From Chara braunii (Eukaryota > Streptophyta > Charophyceae > Charales > Characeae): 36,024 bases of DNA. The stretch covers positions 687,789-723,812 of the forward strand of contig BFEA01000145.1 in assembly GCA_003427395.1 (NCBI GenBank), written 5' to 3'. Below the pieces are notes generated by a model. That model was not told where the DNA came from, did no database searches, and saw only the letters and a program-made list of their open reading frames with translations. Below, piece after piece: positions 30,044 through 36,024 of this stretch (position 1 is the first letter of the stretch; each line of letters opens with the position of its first letter). A program made the translations under genes and the position numbers.

Positions 30044-32800
30044 CAGCATCCACACCCTGATGTGTGTGCGTGCACTAAATAGGCCCCCACATCATTTCAG
30101 TGCATAATATATAACTATGATAACGAGGAACAACCAATGTCATCGAGTGTTGGCCGTGCCTGCTATCTGTTTGATCTTCGTACTATTTTGTCCTTGCTGT
30201 TTCTGTACTTGCCCTTCATTTTGCCAAACATTCTGCGACCAGGTCTTTTTGTGTAGGCTTTTTCGTACGTTTGCTGTGCAAGTGTGAACACTGGAAAAGC
30301 CTTGCATCGGAGAATGAACTGGCATACATGTAAAACTCCGCAGATGTTTCGTCCTCTTGTGTGTGTGTGTGCACCGAATGATGGCGATCCGATTTGATGA
30401 AAACTTCATGAAAGATGACGACCATTTTGTTCTAGTGCTGGGGGGAACAATGTGATTGCCTGATTACGCCCAATGATTGGAACTCTTGGGGGCCCCAATA
30501 AAAGCCATTATGAAATCTTTTTTTTTTTACGGAGCTTTTGATGATCGATCTCTGAAAGCCGAAGCAATCTAAGGTCCCAGCCAAAAAAAAATGAAAAACC
30601 CAAAAATCCAAAAAAAGAACTGTCGTGCAGAAAAATAAACTAAACAACTTTTGCCTCTGGGTCACATCGAATTTCTTTACCAAATTTAAAGTAAAAATTT
30701 AATCTTTTTGACCCGGCCGGGCAAGTGGACCCGGGCCACTCTGGTAGCTAAGTAGTAGCTAAAACAAAGCACCAAAAAAAAAAAACGCGATTTTTTTTTA
30801 TTTTTTTATTTTTTTTTGGCAAATCAGCAAAAAATAGTTGATGAAGTAGTACATACCCAGTAGGCGGGGTAGATGCAAGCTCATGTAGCCTGTCCTAAAA
30901 GTGTGCCATGTAAAGAATAAATAAAAATTAGAGGAGGAAATTATTTTCCATTGTGAACTTTTCATTTGTCAAGTTTTGAAATTGGAAAATGGGTTTGTGG
31001 TCCTTGTGGAACGGGAAGTGTATGCTTTTTTAAAGTTTTTTTTATTATTATTAAAAAAAAAAATCCGTTTTTAGCGCTGGAGCCCTGAAGTGCACTGATT
31101 AGTAACTCATTTTCCTTAGTGCTGAACGTGCGCTAGTTGTGCACCAGCCATAGCCAGCCAGCCAGATCTTGCGGTTCTGTGAACTGGAGTGTCTTTTGGA
31201 TCTGTTCATCGATTGTTCCTCTGGACATAAAGTCGCGCATTTCCATATTCGGTTTTCCTTCCGCCCTCATCCGAATAGAATACCTGGTTGGTATATGGCT
31301 TTAATGACCACATGTTGCGCGAATAGAGCTATAATGACCAGACATTCTATTTTGGTGACGATGGGAGTTTCACCGACTATTCTGATACTCATCTTCGACT
31401 CCAGTTTTGCGCGAGGTTGCAAAATCAATTGCAGTGCAATCGAAATCAACCGCGAGTGAAAGCTTGACGAAGTTTCGGAGAAAGTACTCGTCAGTTTCAA
31501 AGAAACTTCCTAACCAACACAATATTTCCAGGATGCGGTGTCATGTTAGAATTTGACTGTCTTGGCGAATACCGCTAAATACATCAAAAGATTTCCAACC
31601 CGAGGAAGGCAAATGAGTCGCAACCATGTTTTTGGAAATTTGGATATACTCATGTCCGGTGAAGATTCGAAGGAAGTAGTTTTGAGGGTTTCTTGACCTA
31701 CTCATGTTCCGTTAACCAAGGATTACATGTGGGGTACCATTTGGCCCACATGGGCTGGGCGACCCTCGGCGGATATGTATGATCTTTTAGGGCACACTCT
31801 CTCAAAAGACTTCAAATGTTCATAAAACGAAGTGCAGTTCTTTGTCGATTTGTTCTGCTGAGTGTCGCGTTCTCCTGGTTCTCCAATGCTAGTGGAAACG
31901 AATGTGCATCTGGGAATAAAATAAAGGGAAAAACAAAAATGATCCTGGTTGTTGTGTCCTCGTGGTTCTGCAATGCTAGTGGAAGCAAATCTTCGTCTGG
32001 AGAAAAGGAAGTAAAAAAAAATGATGCCTTCATGTGGACAAGCACGATCGTTTGTGCGAACGTTTTGTTGCATAACACTGTGGGAGTCCTTGGACTCAGT
32101 TGGTACACTCGTGAACTCTGCTGAAATACAGACCCAAGTGCGAATCCAGATGCAATCGAATCCAGATGCAATCAGATGTACAGGAGAATAATATAAGTCT
32201 AAATTGCCTGGGGCGCAAAAGAAATGAATAAAAAGCTGTCACAACATTGAGCAATATCAGGGAGGAAGAGAAGGGGATGGATGATGGGTGATCGGTGAGG
32301 GACCATGAATGGTGTGGTTGATATAGAACATGTTCTTCCGTTTGTAGTCTGCAGGGGCACAATCACGAAGGCCACCTCGGGTATGAGCCCTTGTAGCAGT
32401 CCCAGTAATGCCTGCCAACCACGATTGGGTCGTGACTTGTGAGAGAGCAGAGGTCCGAGTCATGGTGAAGACAGAAGTGGGCAGTCATCCTGCAGCAGTG
32501 ATGTTGTTCGTGGATACCGTGCGTGCCGATGTGGTGGAATTCTCTGATGAAATGTGCTCATATCGGGTACGTGGGGAATTGGCTTGCAGAGTGCTCAACA
32601 TTCCGGCGATTACTCCTCTCGTGACGAAGCGCGGGGCAGGGGCCATAGCAGTGGACAAGGATCAGGAAGTGGAGCCTGAGTTCAAGCACAAATGGCAACA
32701 GGATATTGCCGCGGCGGTAGAAGCCGAGTCCAAGAAGCCGCGGATGGATAGGCGCCCGGGTTCAAGAGCCGGATCAGGACTGGACCCAGCCTCAAAGTAG
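24583..32800 (+). CDS. PQBP1-like WW-domain splicing factor (multi-exon)
   Basis: Joined exons are 24,583-25,016, 26,673-26,768, 27,907-28,075, 29,409-29,664 and 32,590-32,800. Junction phases are 0, 0, 1 and 2, and all agree. Polyglutamine-binding protein 1 is a nuclear pre-mRNA splicing factor that binds the spliceosome, including U5-15kD through its C-terminus. From the ATG at 24,591 the product is 385 residues (447 with the two tentative upstream exons). Visible parts, in 385-residue numbering: a Gly/Ser/Ala-rich start; VPAYLKQRLMARGIL (115-129), like the PQBP1 N-terminal motif; WW1 (LPPGW...YYYN...QWDRP, about 170-200); a six-Pro run; WW2 (LPKNW...YYYN...RWERP, about 218-248); a CLEC...CNHC cluster with GGWGRGLVQ, as in plant members (294-314); and a basic, Lys/Arg-rich tail. 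Plant homologues carry the CGGWG block. The conserved C-terminal SDAPRG segment is absent: the frame stops at 32,798 just after LDPAS, at a possible donor AAA|GTAGGG, so the last exon may lie outside the window. Confidence 0.85.
25050..25152 (-). pseudogene. U6 snRNA retropseudogene in intron
   Basis: On the minus strand it runs from a damaged 5' stem (GTCGACCGGAACATCC) through AACGATGCAGAGAAGATTAGC, ATGGCCCCTACGCAAGGATGACA and ATCGAGATATGGTCC. It is almost full-length U6, including the ACAGAGA-like box with one change (GCAGAGA). The 3' end is an A-run, not the T-run a Pol III U6 gene needs. Direct repeats AGGTGATTTTTT (25,153-25,164) and AGGTGTGGAATTTTTT (25,031-25,046) flank it, allowing a 4-base indel. 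No TATA box lies at the usual U6 distance. These features indicate LINE-mediated retroposition. Confidence 0.85.
25245..25512. mobile_element. Long inverted-repeat (foldback) element in intron
   Basis: CTCATTTTGTACTCCCATCA and about 55 further bases (25,246-25,315) match the complement of 25,430-25,511 with few differences, covering TTCTGGTTCCTTCTCCCTTT and AATTACAAAGCT. The roughly 110-bp loop carries a 34-bp direct repeat (CAATCACACAAA(C/T)TCATTGC...). In the intron transcript it would fold into a long hairpin. No target duplication was identified. Confidence 0.8.
26107..26168 (-). pseudogene. U6 snRNA fragment in intron, truncated
   Basis: Minus strand: AATTGGAAAGATACAGAGAAG, ATTAGCATGGTCCCTGCGCA, AGGATGACACAC. 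It keeps the U6 ACAGAGA box exactly and differs at a few other sites. The 3' domain is missing and replaced by a purine-rich stretch (complement of 26,060-26,106). The 5' end runs directly into the end of a MITE (26,159). With the copy at 25,050 it makes two antisense U6 copies in one intron. Confidence 0.8.
26159..26343. mobile_element. MITE, TTAAACCACCAGTA family, copy G
   Basis: Left end TTCAATCCACCAGTTCA, right end TGAACTGGTGGTTTAA; 185 bp. The left end abuts or overlaps U6 sequence, so the element probably inserted into the U6 copy. The U6 5' stem-loop is not seen on the far side. Confidence 0.65.
26673..26768 (+). CDS. PQBP1-like gene, exon with start of WW1
   Basis: Acceptor TCAATTTCAG ends at 26,672. 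The 32-codon exon is Thr/Ala/Ser-rich and ends LPPGW, the first conserved Trp of WW1. The donor chosen, TGG|GTTCGT, is weak, but it is the only nearby one that keeps the frame and gives the normal 22-residue spacing between the two WW tryptophans. Confidence 0.75.
27027..27205. repeat. C/A-rich (ACCCCC)-like tract in intron
   Basis: Degenerate CCCC(A/T)ATACCC-type pyrimidine-rich repeats. Pro/Thr-rich frames across it are artefacts of composition. Confidence 0.6.
27489..27516. repeat. (GA)n microsatellite in intron
   Basis: A run of about 14 GA units. Confidence 0.9.
27907..28075 (+). CDS. PQBP1-like gene, exon with WW1 core and Pro run
   Basis: Acceptor GATCCGCAG ends at 27,906 and donor AGCG|GTAAGT follows 28,075. 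It reads KGIDPATNATYYYNATTGQS then QWDRP, completing WW1, followed by VMPPPPPP and the beginning of WW2 (LPKNWEEATDPAS). It exits in phase 1. Confidence 0.9.
28398..28496. repeat. Tandem duplication, 51-bp period, in intron
   Basis: TGTGTTTGGTTTACGGGGCC at about 28,402 recurs as CGTGTTTGGTTTATGGGGCT at about 28,453, each followed by GGTTT(A/T)CGTGGGTGG. Confidence 0.85.
28691..29043. repeat. Tandem duplication, ~198-bp period, with long G runs
   Basis: AAGTAGTGTGAGG starts copies at about 28,691 and 28,890. Each has CAGGTTCTCGTATAAG-like, AGAGAGGCTTGGGGAG and CACATT(C/T)G(C/T)AG words, and each contains an uninterrupted G run (about 28,783-28,806 and 28,992-29,011). It lies in the intron between the WW1 and WW2 exons. 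Confidence 0.85.
29409..29664 (+). CDS. PQBP1-like gene, exon with WW2 and CxxC cluster
   Basis: Acceptor CTTCGCAG ends at 29,408 and donor ATAAG|GTGAGT follows 29,664. It reads GQKYYYNSKTNETRWERP, an acidic/Pro/Val linker, then CLECGGWGRGLVQ and CNHC, which could bind one zinc ion. It enters in phase 1 and leaves in phase 2; the split Arg codon AG|A is completed at 32,590. Confidence 0.92.
31862..32020. repeat. Diverged tandem duplication, ~94-bp period
   Basis: CCTGGTTCTCCAATGCTAGT near 31,873 recurs as CGTGGTTCTGCAATGCTAGT near 31,960, each followed by GGAA(A/G)C(G/A)AAT and (A/G)TCTGG(G/A)(A)GA. Confidence 0.7.
32085..32215 (+). mobile_element. tRNA-related SINE
   Basis: Box A TGGACTCAGTTGGTACAC (32,091-32,108), then GAACTCTGCTGAAATACAGAC and a degenerate box B AAGTGCGAATCCAG (32,136-32,149). 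The word CGAATCCAGATGCAAT is duplicated in tandem. The same ATGCAATCAGATG tail motif follows the box B of the copy at 13.5 kb. Confidence 0.65.
32590..32800 (+). CDS. PQBP1-like gene, last visible exon
   Basis: Acceptor GGCTTGCAG ends at 32,589. It completes Arg and reads VLNIPAITPLVTKRG, an acidic/Lys stretch, then KKPRMDRRPGSRAG and LDPASK before TAG. The VLN(I/L)P start follows the CNHC cluster in plant homologues. LDPAS resembles the beginning of the conserved PQBP1 LDP...SSYSDAPRG block, cut short exactly where AAA|GTAGGG could be a donor. I could not find a continuation in the next 3.2 kb. Confidence 0.8.
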
Positions 32801-33350
32801 GGTGTTTAGTTGTGTGTTTCTCACCTCTTCTCCCTCCCGCCCTCGCCCTTCCCCCCTCGGACCTCTTCCTTCTCTTTGATGCGAGCTTTCCCCTTCCTCT
32901 TTGCCTACCCTTTGTTTTTTCTCCCCTCCTGCTGTCTGTTCTGATGCTTTCCTTTCCCTCCCTCGCTTCTCCACTTTGTGCGTCATCATTTGCTCTCTCT
33001 CTCTCTCTCTCTGCTCACATTCTTCATTGGAAAGCTGAACTTGTGCATGCATTGGAACTTCCCATTGGACGCAGGAGCCCGCTTATGTCAGCTCTCATCG
33101 ATCTTCCACTTGGTTCTTTTTTTTTTTGAGAAGTGTGTTTAGGCCCTATCATGATTGCGTTCGTGTTAGTCCGTCAGGATCTGTACTCGTGAGCTGTTGA
33201 CAAATGGCTACGTGTGGTGTACCGTTCAGTCACATGCGGGAGGGGTGGAGTCGGTGGGTGCAGGAGGGGTGAATGTGATGGCACGGAGATAGTAGCTTGC
33301 AGGTTTGGGATGGCAGTAGGAGGAGAGCATGCATAGCTGCATTAATTGTC
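32801..33350. other. Pyrimidine-rich stretch, no gene seen
   Basis: CT-rich DNA with a short (TC)n at 32,994-33,012 and a T run at 33,117-33,127. It would be 3' UTR or intron of the PQBP1-like gene. Confidence 0.4.
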
Positions 33351-33590
33351 CTTGCGAGAACGAAAGCTGAACTTGTTGTGCACACTTTAAAGAAGGAGGC
33401 GGCTCTCTGTGCTTGCGAGAACGAAAGAATAGTGGAAATCGCGGGAGGATAAGAGACCTGCATGTCGTTCTTGGTCGAAGCTGCATAGTTGCATTGATTG
33501 CGGCCTTGTGCACGCTTTCAGGAAGAAGGCGGCTTTCTGTGCTTGCGAGAACGAAAGAACAGTGGAAAGCGTGGGAGGATAAGAAGAGTA
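33351..33590. repeat. Nested tandem repeats
   Basis: CTTGCGAGAACGAAAG occurs at 33,351, 33,412 and 33,542. The latter two are preceded by AAG(A)AGGCGGCT(C/T)TCTGTG and followed by AGTGGAAA...GGGAGGATAAG, giving a 130-bp unit. Confidence 0.85.
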
Positions 33591-33654
33591 GACCCACACG
33601 TTGTTCCTTGGATCAAGTGGGCGAATCTGCTTCGCGGATGGAACAGCACAGAAA

Positions 33655-34040
33655 TAGGACGTTGGGTGTCGGGCCGAAACCTGGCAACGTGTTTGCGTTA
33701 TGGATACGACATGGGTTACGCGTGTCTGGCCTTCTACAAATTAGACGATGCATGTATCTACTGGTCCTTGCTTGTCGAGTCCAAGGGACCAAGAAACGGT
33801 GCGGAGGTAGGAGGATCAGTCATGGTTTCTTTCGTTGAGAGGTTGCATCTGGTCGTTGCTTGTTGAGTCGAAAAGACCAAGAAACAGTGCGGAGGTAGGA
33901 GGACTGGTGTTGGGCCGAGACCTGGCGGCGTGTTTGCGTCATGGATACGGCATGGGCTACGCGTGTCTGGCCTCCATCTTTTTTCAAGTTGGACGAAGCA
34001 TGTACGCTACTGCTCCAGGTTTCTTTCGTTGACCAGTCAC
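33655..34040. repeat. Nested tandem duplications, ~246 and 89-bp periods
   Basis: GGGCCGA(A/G)ACCTGGC(A/G)(A/G)CG with CGTGTTTGCGT(T/C)ATGGATACG, ATGGG(T/C)TACGCGTGTCTGGCC occurs at 33,671 and 33,912. Within it, GACCAAGAAAC(G/A)GTGCGGAGG occurs at about 33,787 and 33,876. Frames across it repeat accordingly and match no known protein. Confidence 0.85.
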
Positions 34041-34369
34041 CTCTGGTCATTGCTCGTTGGGAGTCCAGACGGCCAAGCTGACCGGATGCAAAAATGTAGA
34101 ATGGGCCTTGTTATGCACTCACCGTTGAGGGAGGGGTTTTGTACGAGAACAGCTGCCGGAACAGTGCTTCCTAGCAACTGAACTGAGAACAAGTAAGCCT
34201 TAGACGAGATGGGCGCCGCACAGTTCAAAGGAAGCCCCTTGAAGTCGATGCTTGGAGCGTTGTTTCAGCTCCGCATTGCGGATAGCAGTGTCGTGCTTGC
34301 AGGGGGTAACCGTTGCGGGCCTTTTCGTACCCTCGAAGTCAACGTTGCGGGTTGCCGTCCGGGGTAGAA
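34041..34369. other. No recognisable gene
   Basis: Short frames only, with no RNA or repeat signal I can support. Confidence 0.4.
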
Positions 34370-34500
34370 GGGTAGAAGAGCCGTACGGGTATTCGTTGAT
34401 GGGAGGACTTGTGGAAAGTCTACGTGGGTTGCAGGGGTAGAAGAGCCGTACAGGTATTCGTCGACGGGAGGACTTGTGGAAAGTCTATGTTGTCCGAATA
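34370..34500. repeat. Tandem duplication, 65-bp period
   Basis: GGGTAGAAGAGCCGTAC at 34,370 and 34,435, each followed by GGTATTCGT(T/C)GA(T/C)GGGAGG and ACTTGTGGAAAGTCTA. A smaller CTATGTTGTC(C/T)GAATAGTCCT pair follows at about 34,484-34,530. Confidence 0.9.
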
Positions 34501-34530
34501 GTCCTAGTCTATGTTGTCTGAATAGTCCTG

Positions 34531-35360
34531 TTTCTGCACAACAGGCTGTGGCTTTGGCTTCCTTGGATTTGTGAAAAGCAGTACCCTTCATCGGCATTAT
34601 GGAAGGGCACACATATGTTATACACCACATACCTTGAGAATGCCTCCAGAGTGAAAGTGGGCGACTGGATCCCAAACAAATTTCCGTGGCGATTCTGCCA
34701 TTTCATTCCTCCGGAGTGCCCTTTTTCGCTGTCTGCCTGCAGTGTTACGAGGAGGTACCGTTGTCGGGCATTTGATCTGTACCGGGTCATCTTATCTGTG
34801 GAATTGAGCTGAAAGTTTTGCACTAAATCCGGCTTCGAGGAGGTGCGGGTGTCGTGTTCGGGTAAATAAAGGATGGTGGGTAGCGATCGTTAGGTGGTGA
34901 CGATCTGTATTAGGGAAGAGTGCGTCTGTCTACATTGCCTCGACACCAACCCTGGGTTCGAAAACGTTTTTGAGCATCGTTCGCTGTAGGTGAGAGGACT
35001 AGCGAGCTTTGGTGGCAACGGTACGCAAAGGTTTGGCTGTTCCGGTGGTTCAAGGCTTCCGTGGCAGTCGACAAGCATGCAGTTCGTCAAGCTCGTGGGA
35101 TATCATTTGCCGGATTTTTCGGGATGTGCGAGATGGGTGTATGTGGTAGATGTGTCCAAACTGAAGGGTGTTTCGCGTTGGAGCGCAGGCGGTTGCAATG
35201 AAGGCAAACGAAGTGAAGGTGACTGCATCCAAACTGAAGAAGCGAACTGGATGTGAAATCACAAGGGAGAGTTTCTATGGAGTTTTTGTAGAAATCAGGG
35301 AGGAGCAAGATGGGGCGACACCCAAGTGCGGGAAGAGGCTGTACAATTAGTGAGTACGTA
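34531..35360. other. No recognisable gene
   Basis: Overlapping short frames on both strands without family resemblance. I looked here for the missing PQBP1 C-terminal exon and did not see it. Confidence 0.4.
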
Positions 35361-35417
35361 GAGAGAGAGAGAGAGAGAGAGAGAGATTCTGCTATGGAGA
35401 GACTGCTATCACCGACT

Positions 35418-35454
<37 letters not shown>

Positions 35455-35503
35455 CTAATGCTGCCTGCTATCGCTGACTACCTGGGTTAGGTAGAAGCAC
35501 GAG

Positions 35504-35548
<45 letters not shown>

Positions 35549-35595
35549 CTGCTATCGCCGAATACCTGGGTTAGGTAGAAGCACGAGTCTCGTTT
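35361..35595. repeat. Tandem units with embedded (GA)n, three copies
   Basis: CTGCTAT(C/G)... then C(C/T)GA(C/A)TACC units separated by (AG)n runs at 35,361-35,386, 35,421-35,450 and 35,506-35,545. The last two copies share CTGGGTTAGGTAGAAGCACG. Confidence 0.85.
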
Positions 35596-35689
35596 AGGAA
35601 ATCAGGGAAAGGATAGAGTGAGTCGGCGAACAGGTTAAGTGCAGTTTTGCTGTCTGAAAATATGATGAAAAGGAGAGCATCTCAACTTG

Positions 35690-35925
35690 GGAATTAAGGA
35701 AAAGCAGAGAGGAGACTATGAGTGCACTTATGGAGGGCTGTTCCTATTTGGCAACAAGGAAAAGTGGAGAAGAGAGTATCGGTGTACTGCGAATTTGAGT
35801 CATATGTGTTACAGGTTCATTGATCAAAAGAGAAAATTATGGAGGGGAGTTTTTCTTTGGGAACAAGGAAAAGTGGGGAGAGAAAATTATCAAGGGGTGT
35901 ACTATAAATGTGAGTCATCTGTGTG
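35690..35925. repeat. Diverged tandem duplication, ~110-bp period
   Basis: AACAAGGAAAAGTGG(A/G) occurs at about 35,753 and 35,862, each followed by GTGTACT, GAGTCAT(A/C)TGTGT and TTGAT(C/T). Confidence 0.75.
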
Positions 35926-35992
35926 ACCGATTGATTGAGCGAAGGAGAAAGCTGCGAAAAGAATGTCGTTGTGCTGTACTCGAGTTGTCATT

Positions 35993-35996
<4 letters not shown>

Positions 35997-36024
<28 letters not shown>
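35997..36024. repeat. Poly(T) run at the window edge
   Basis: The window ends in an uninterrupted T run of unknown full length. Confidence 0.95.

Larger units (their letters stand above)
29665..32589. other. Last visible intron of the PQBP1-like gene
   Basis: A 2.9-kb intron containing T/A runs (29,700-29,722, 30,014-30,043, 30,775-30,820, 31,057-31,064), a dispersed repeat also seen at 12.0-12.4 kb (30,623-30,700), a tandem duplication and a SINE. No other gene is recognised. Confidence 0.7.

Noticed and set aside
29969-30060. Frame ending in a poly-Phe run
   Set aside because: Poly(T) translation within an intron.
30340-30400. Possible reverse-strand hammerhead (TTTCGTCC near 30,345)
   Set aside because: No TCATCAG partner at the right distance on the complementary strand.
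33498-34032. Repeated frames (GYDMGYACLA / GYGMGYACLA) that looked like a repeat protein
   Set aside because: The similarity comes from a DNA-level tandem duplication; the frames shift between copies and match no known protein.

Overview
This is eukaryotic nuclear DNA from the green-plant lineage. The only protein gene I recognise is split by canonical GT-AG introns of 0.1 to 3 kb. It encodes a plant-type PQBP1-like splicing factor with two WW domains and a CxxC...CxxC cluster. The rest is rich in microsatellites, small non-autonomous transposons, tRNA-related SINEs and U6 snRNA pseudogenes. The low gene density, long introns and heavy (GA)n/(CA)n load would suit a large streptophyte genome. 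A charophyte such as Chara is my guess, not a result. N bases inside simple repeats (4216, 10644-10722, 13093) mark assembly uncertainty.

Layout. 1-3.5 kb: no convincing gene. 3.8 kb: a well-formed type III hammerhead ribozyme; a decayed relative lies at 15.8 kb. 4.1-5.7 kb: a degenerate tandem array whose units each carry a (GA)n block. 6.4-8.3 kb: nested mobile DNA, with a 195-bp MITE, SINE copies, and a 1,230-bp hAT-like element with 16-bp perfect terminal inverted repeats and an 8-bp target duplication sitting inside a SINE. 9-13 kb: mostly featureless, with duplicated blocks and simple repeats. 13.5-14.4 kb: two SINEs, one with clear target duplications, and a foldback MITE. 16.4-16.7 kb: a U6 snRNA copy split by a MITE of the same family. 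17.2-18.3 kb: a microsatellite-carrying dispersed repeat, a 46-bp minisatellite and a possible TATA box. 20.2-24.4 kb: more two-copy tandem duplications and several copies of a MITE family with TTAAACCACCAGTA-like ends.

The PQBP1-like gene occupies about 24.4-32.8 kb on the plus strand, and possibly starts at 20,998. Five exons are well supported by matching intron phases and protein motifs; two upstream exons are phase-compatible but tentative. Its introns hold two antisense U6 pseudogenes, a long inverted repeat, MITEs and G-rich tandem repeats. The conserved PQBP1 C-terminus (the U5-15kD binding segment) is not visible after the last exon, so the gene either continues past the window or is truncated. 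33-36 kb: nested duplicated blocks, (GA)n-bearing repeats and a terminal poly(T) run.

The strongest points for follow-up are the hammerhead ribozyme, the MITE insertion that neatly splits a U6 copy, the hAT-like element inside a SINE, and the unusual density of two-copy tandem duplications of 27-260 bp.
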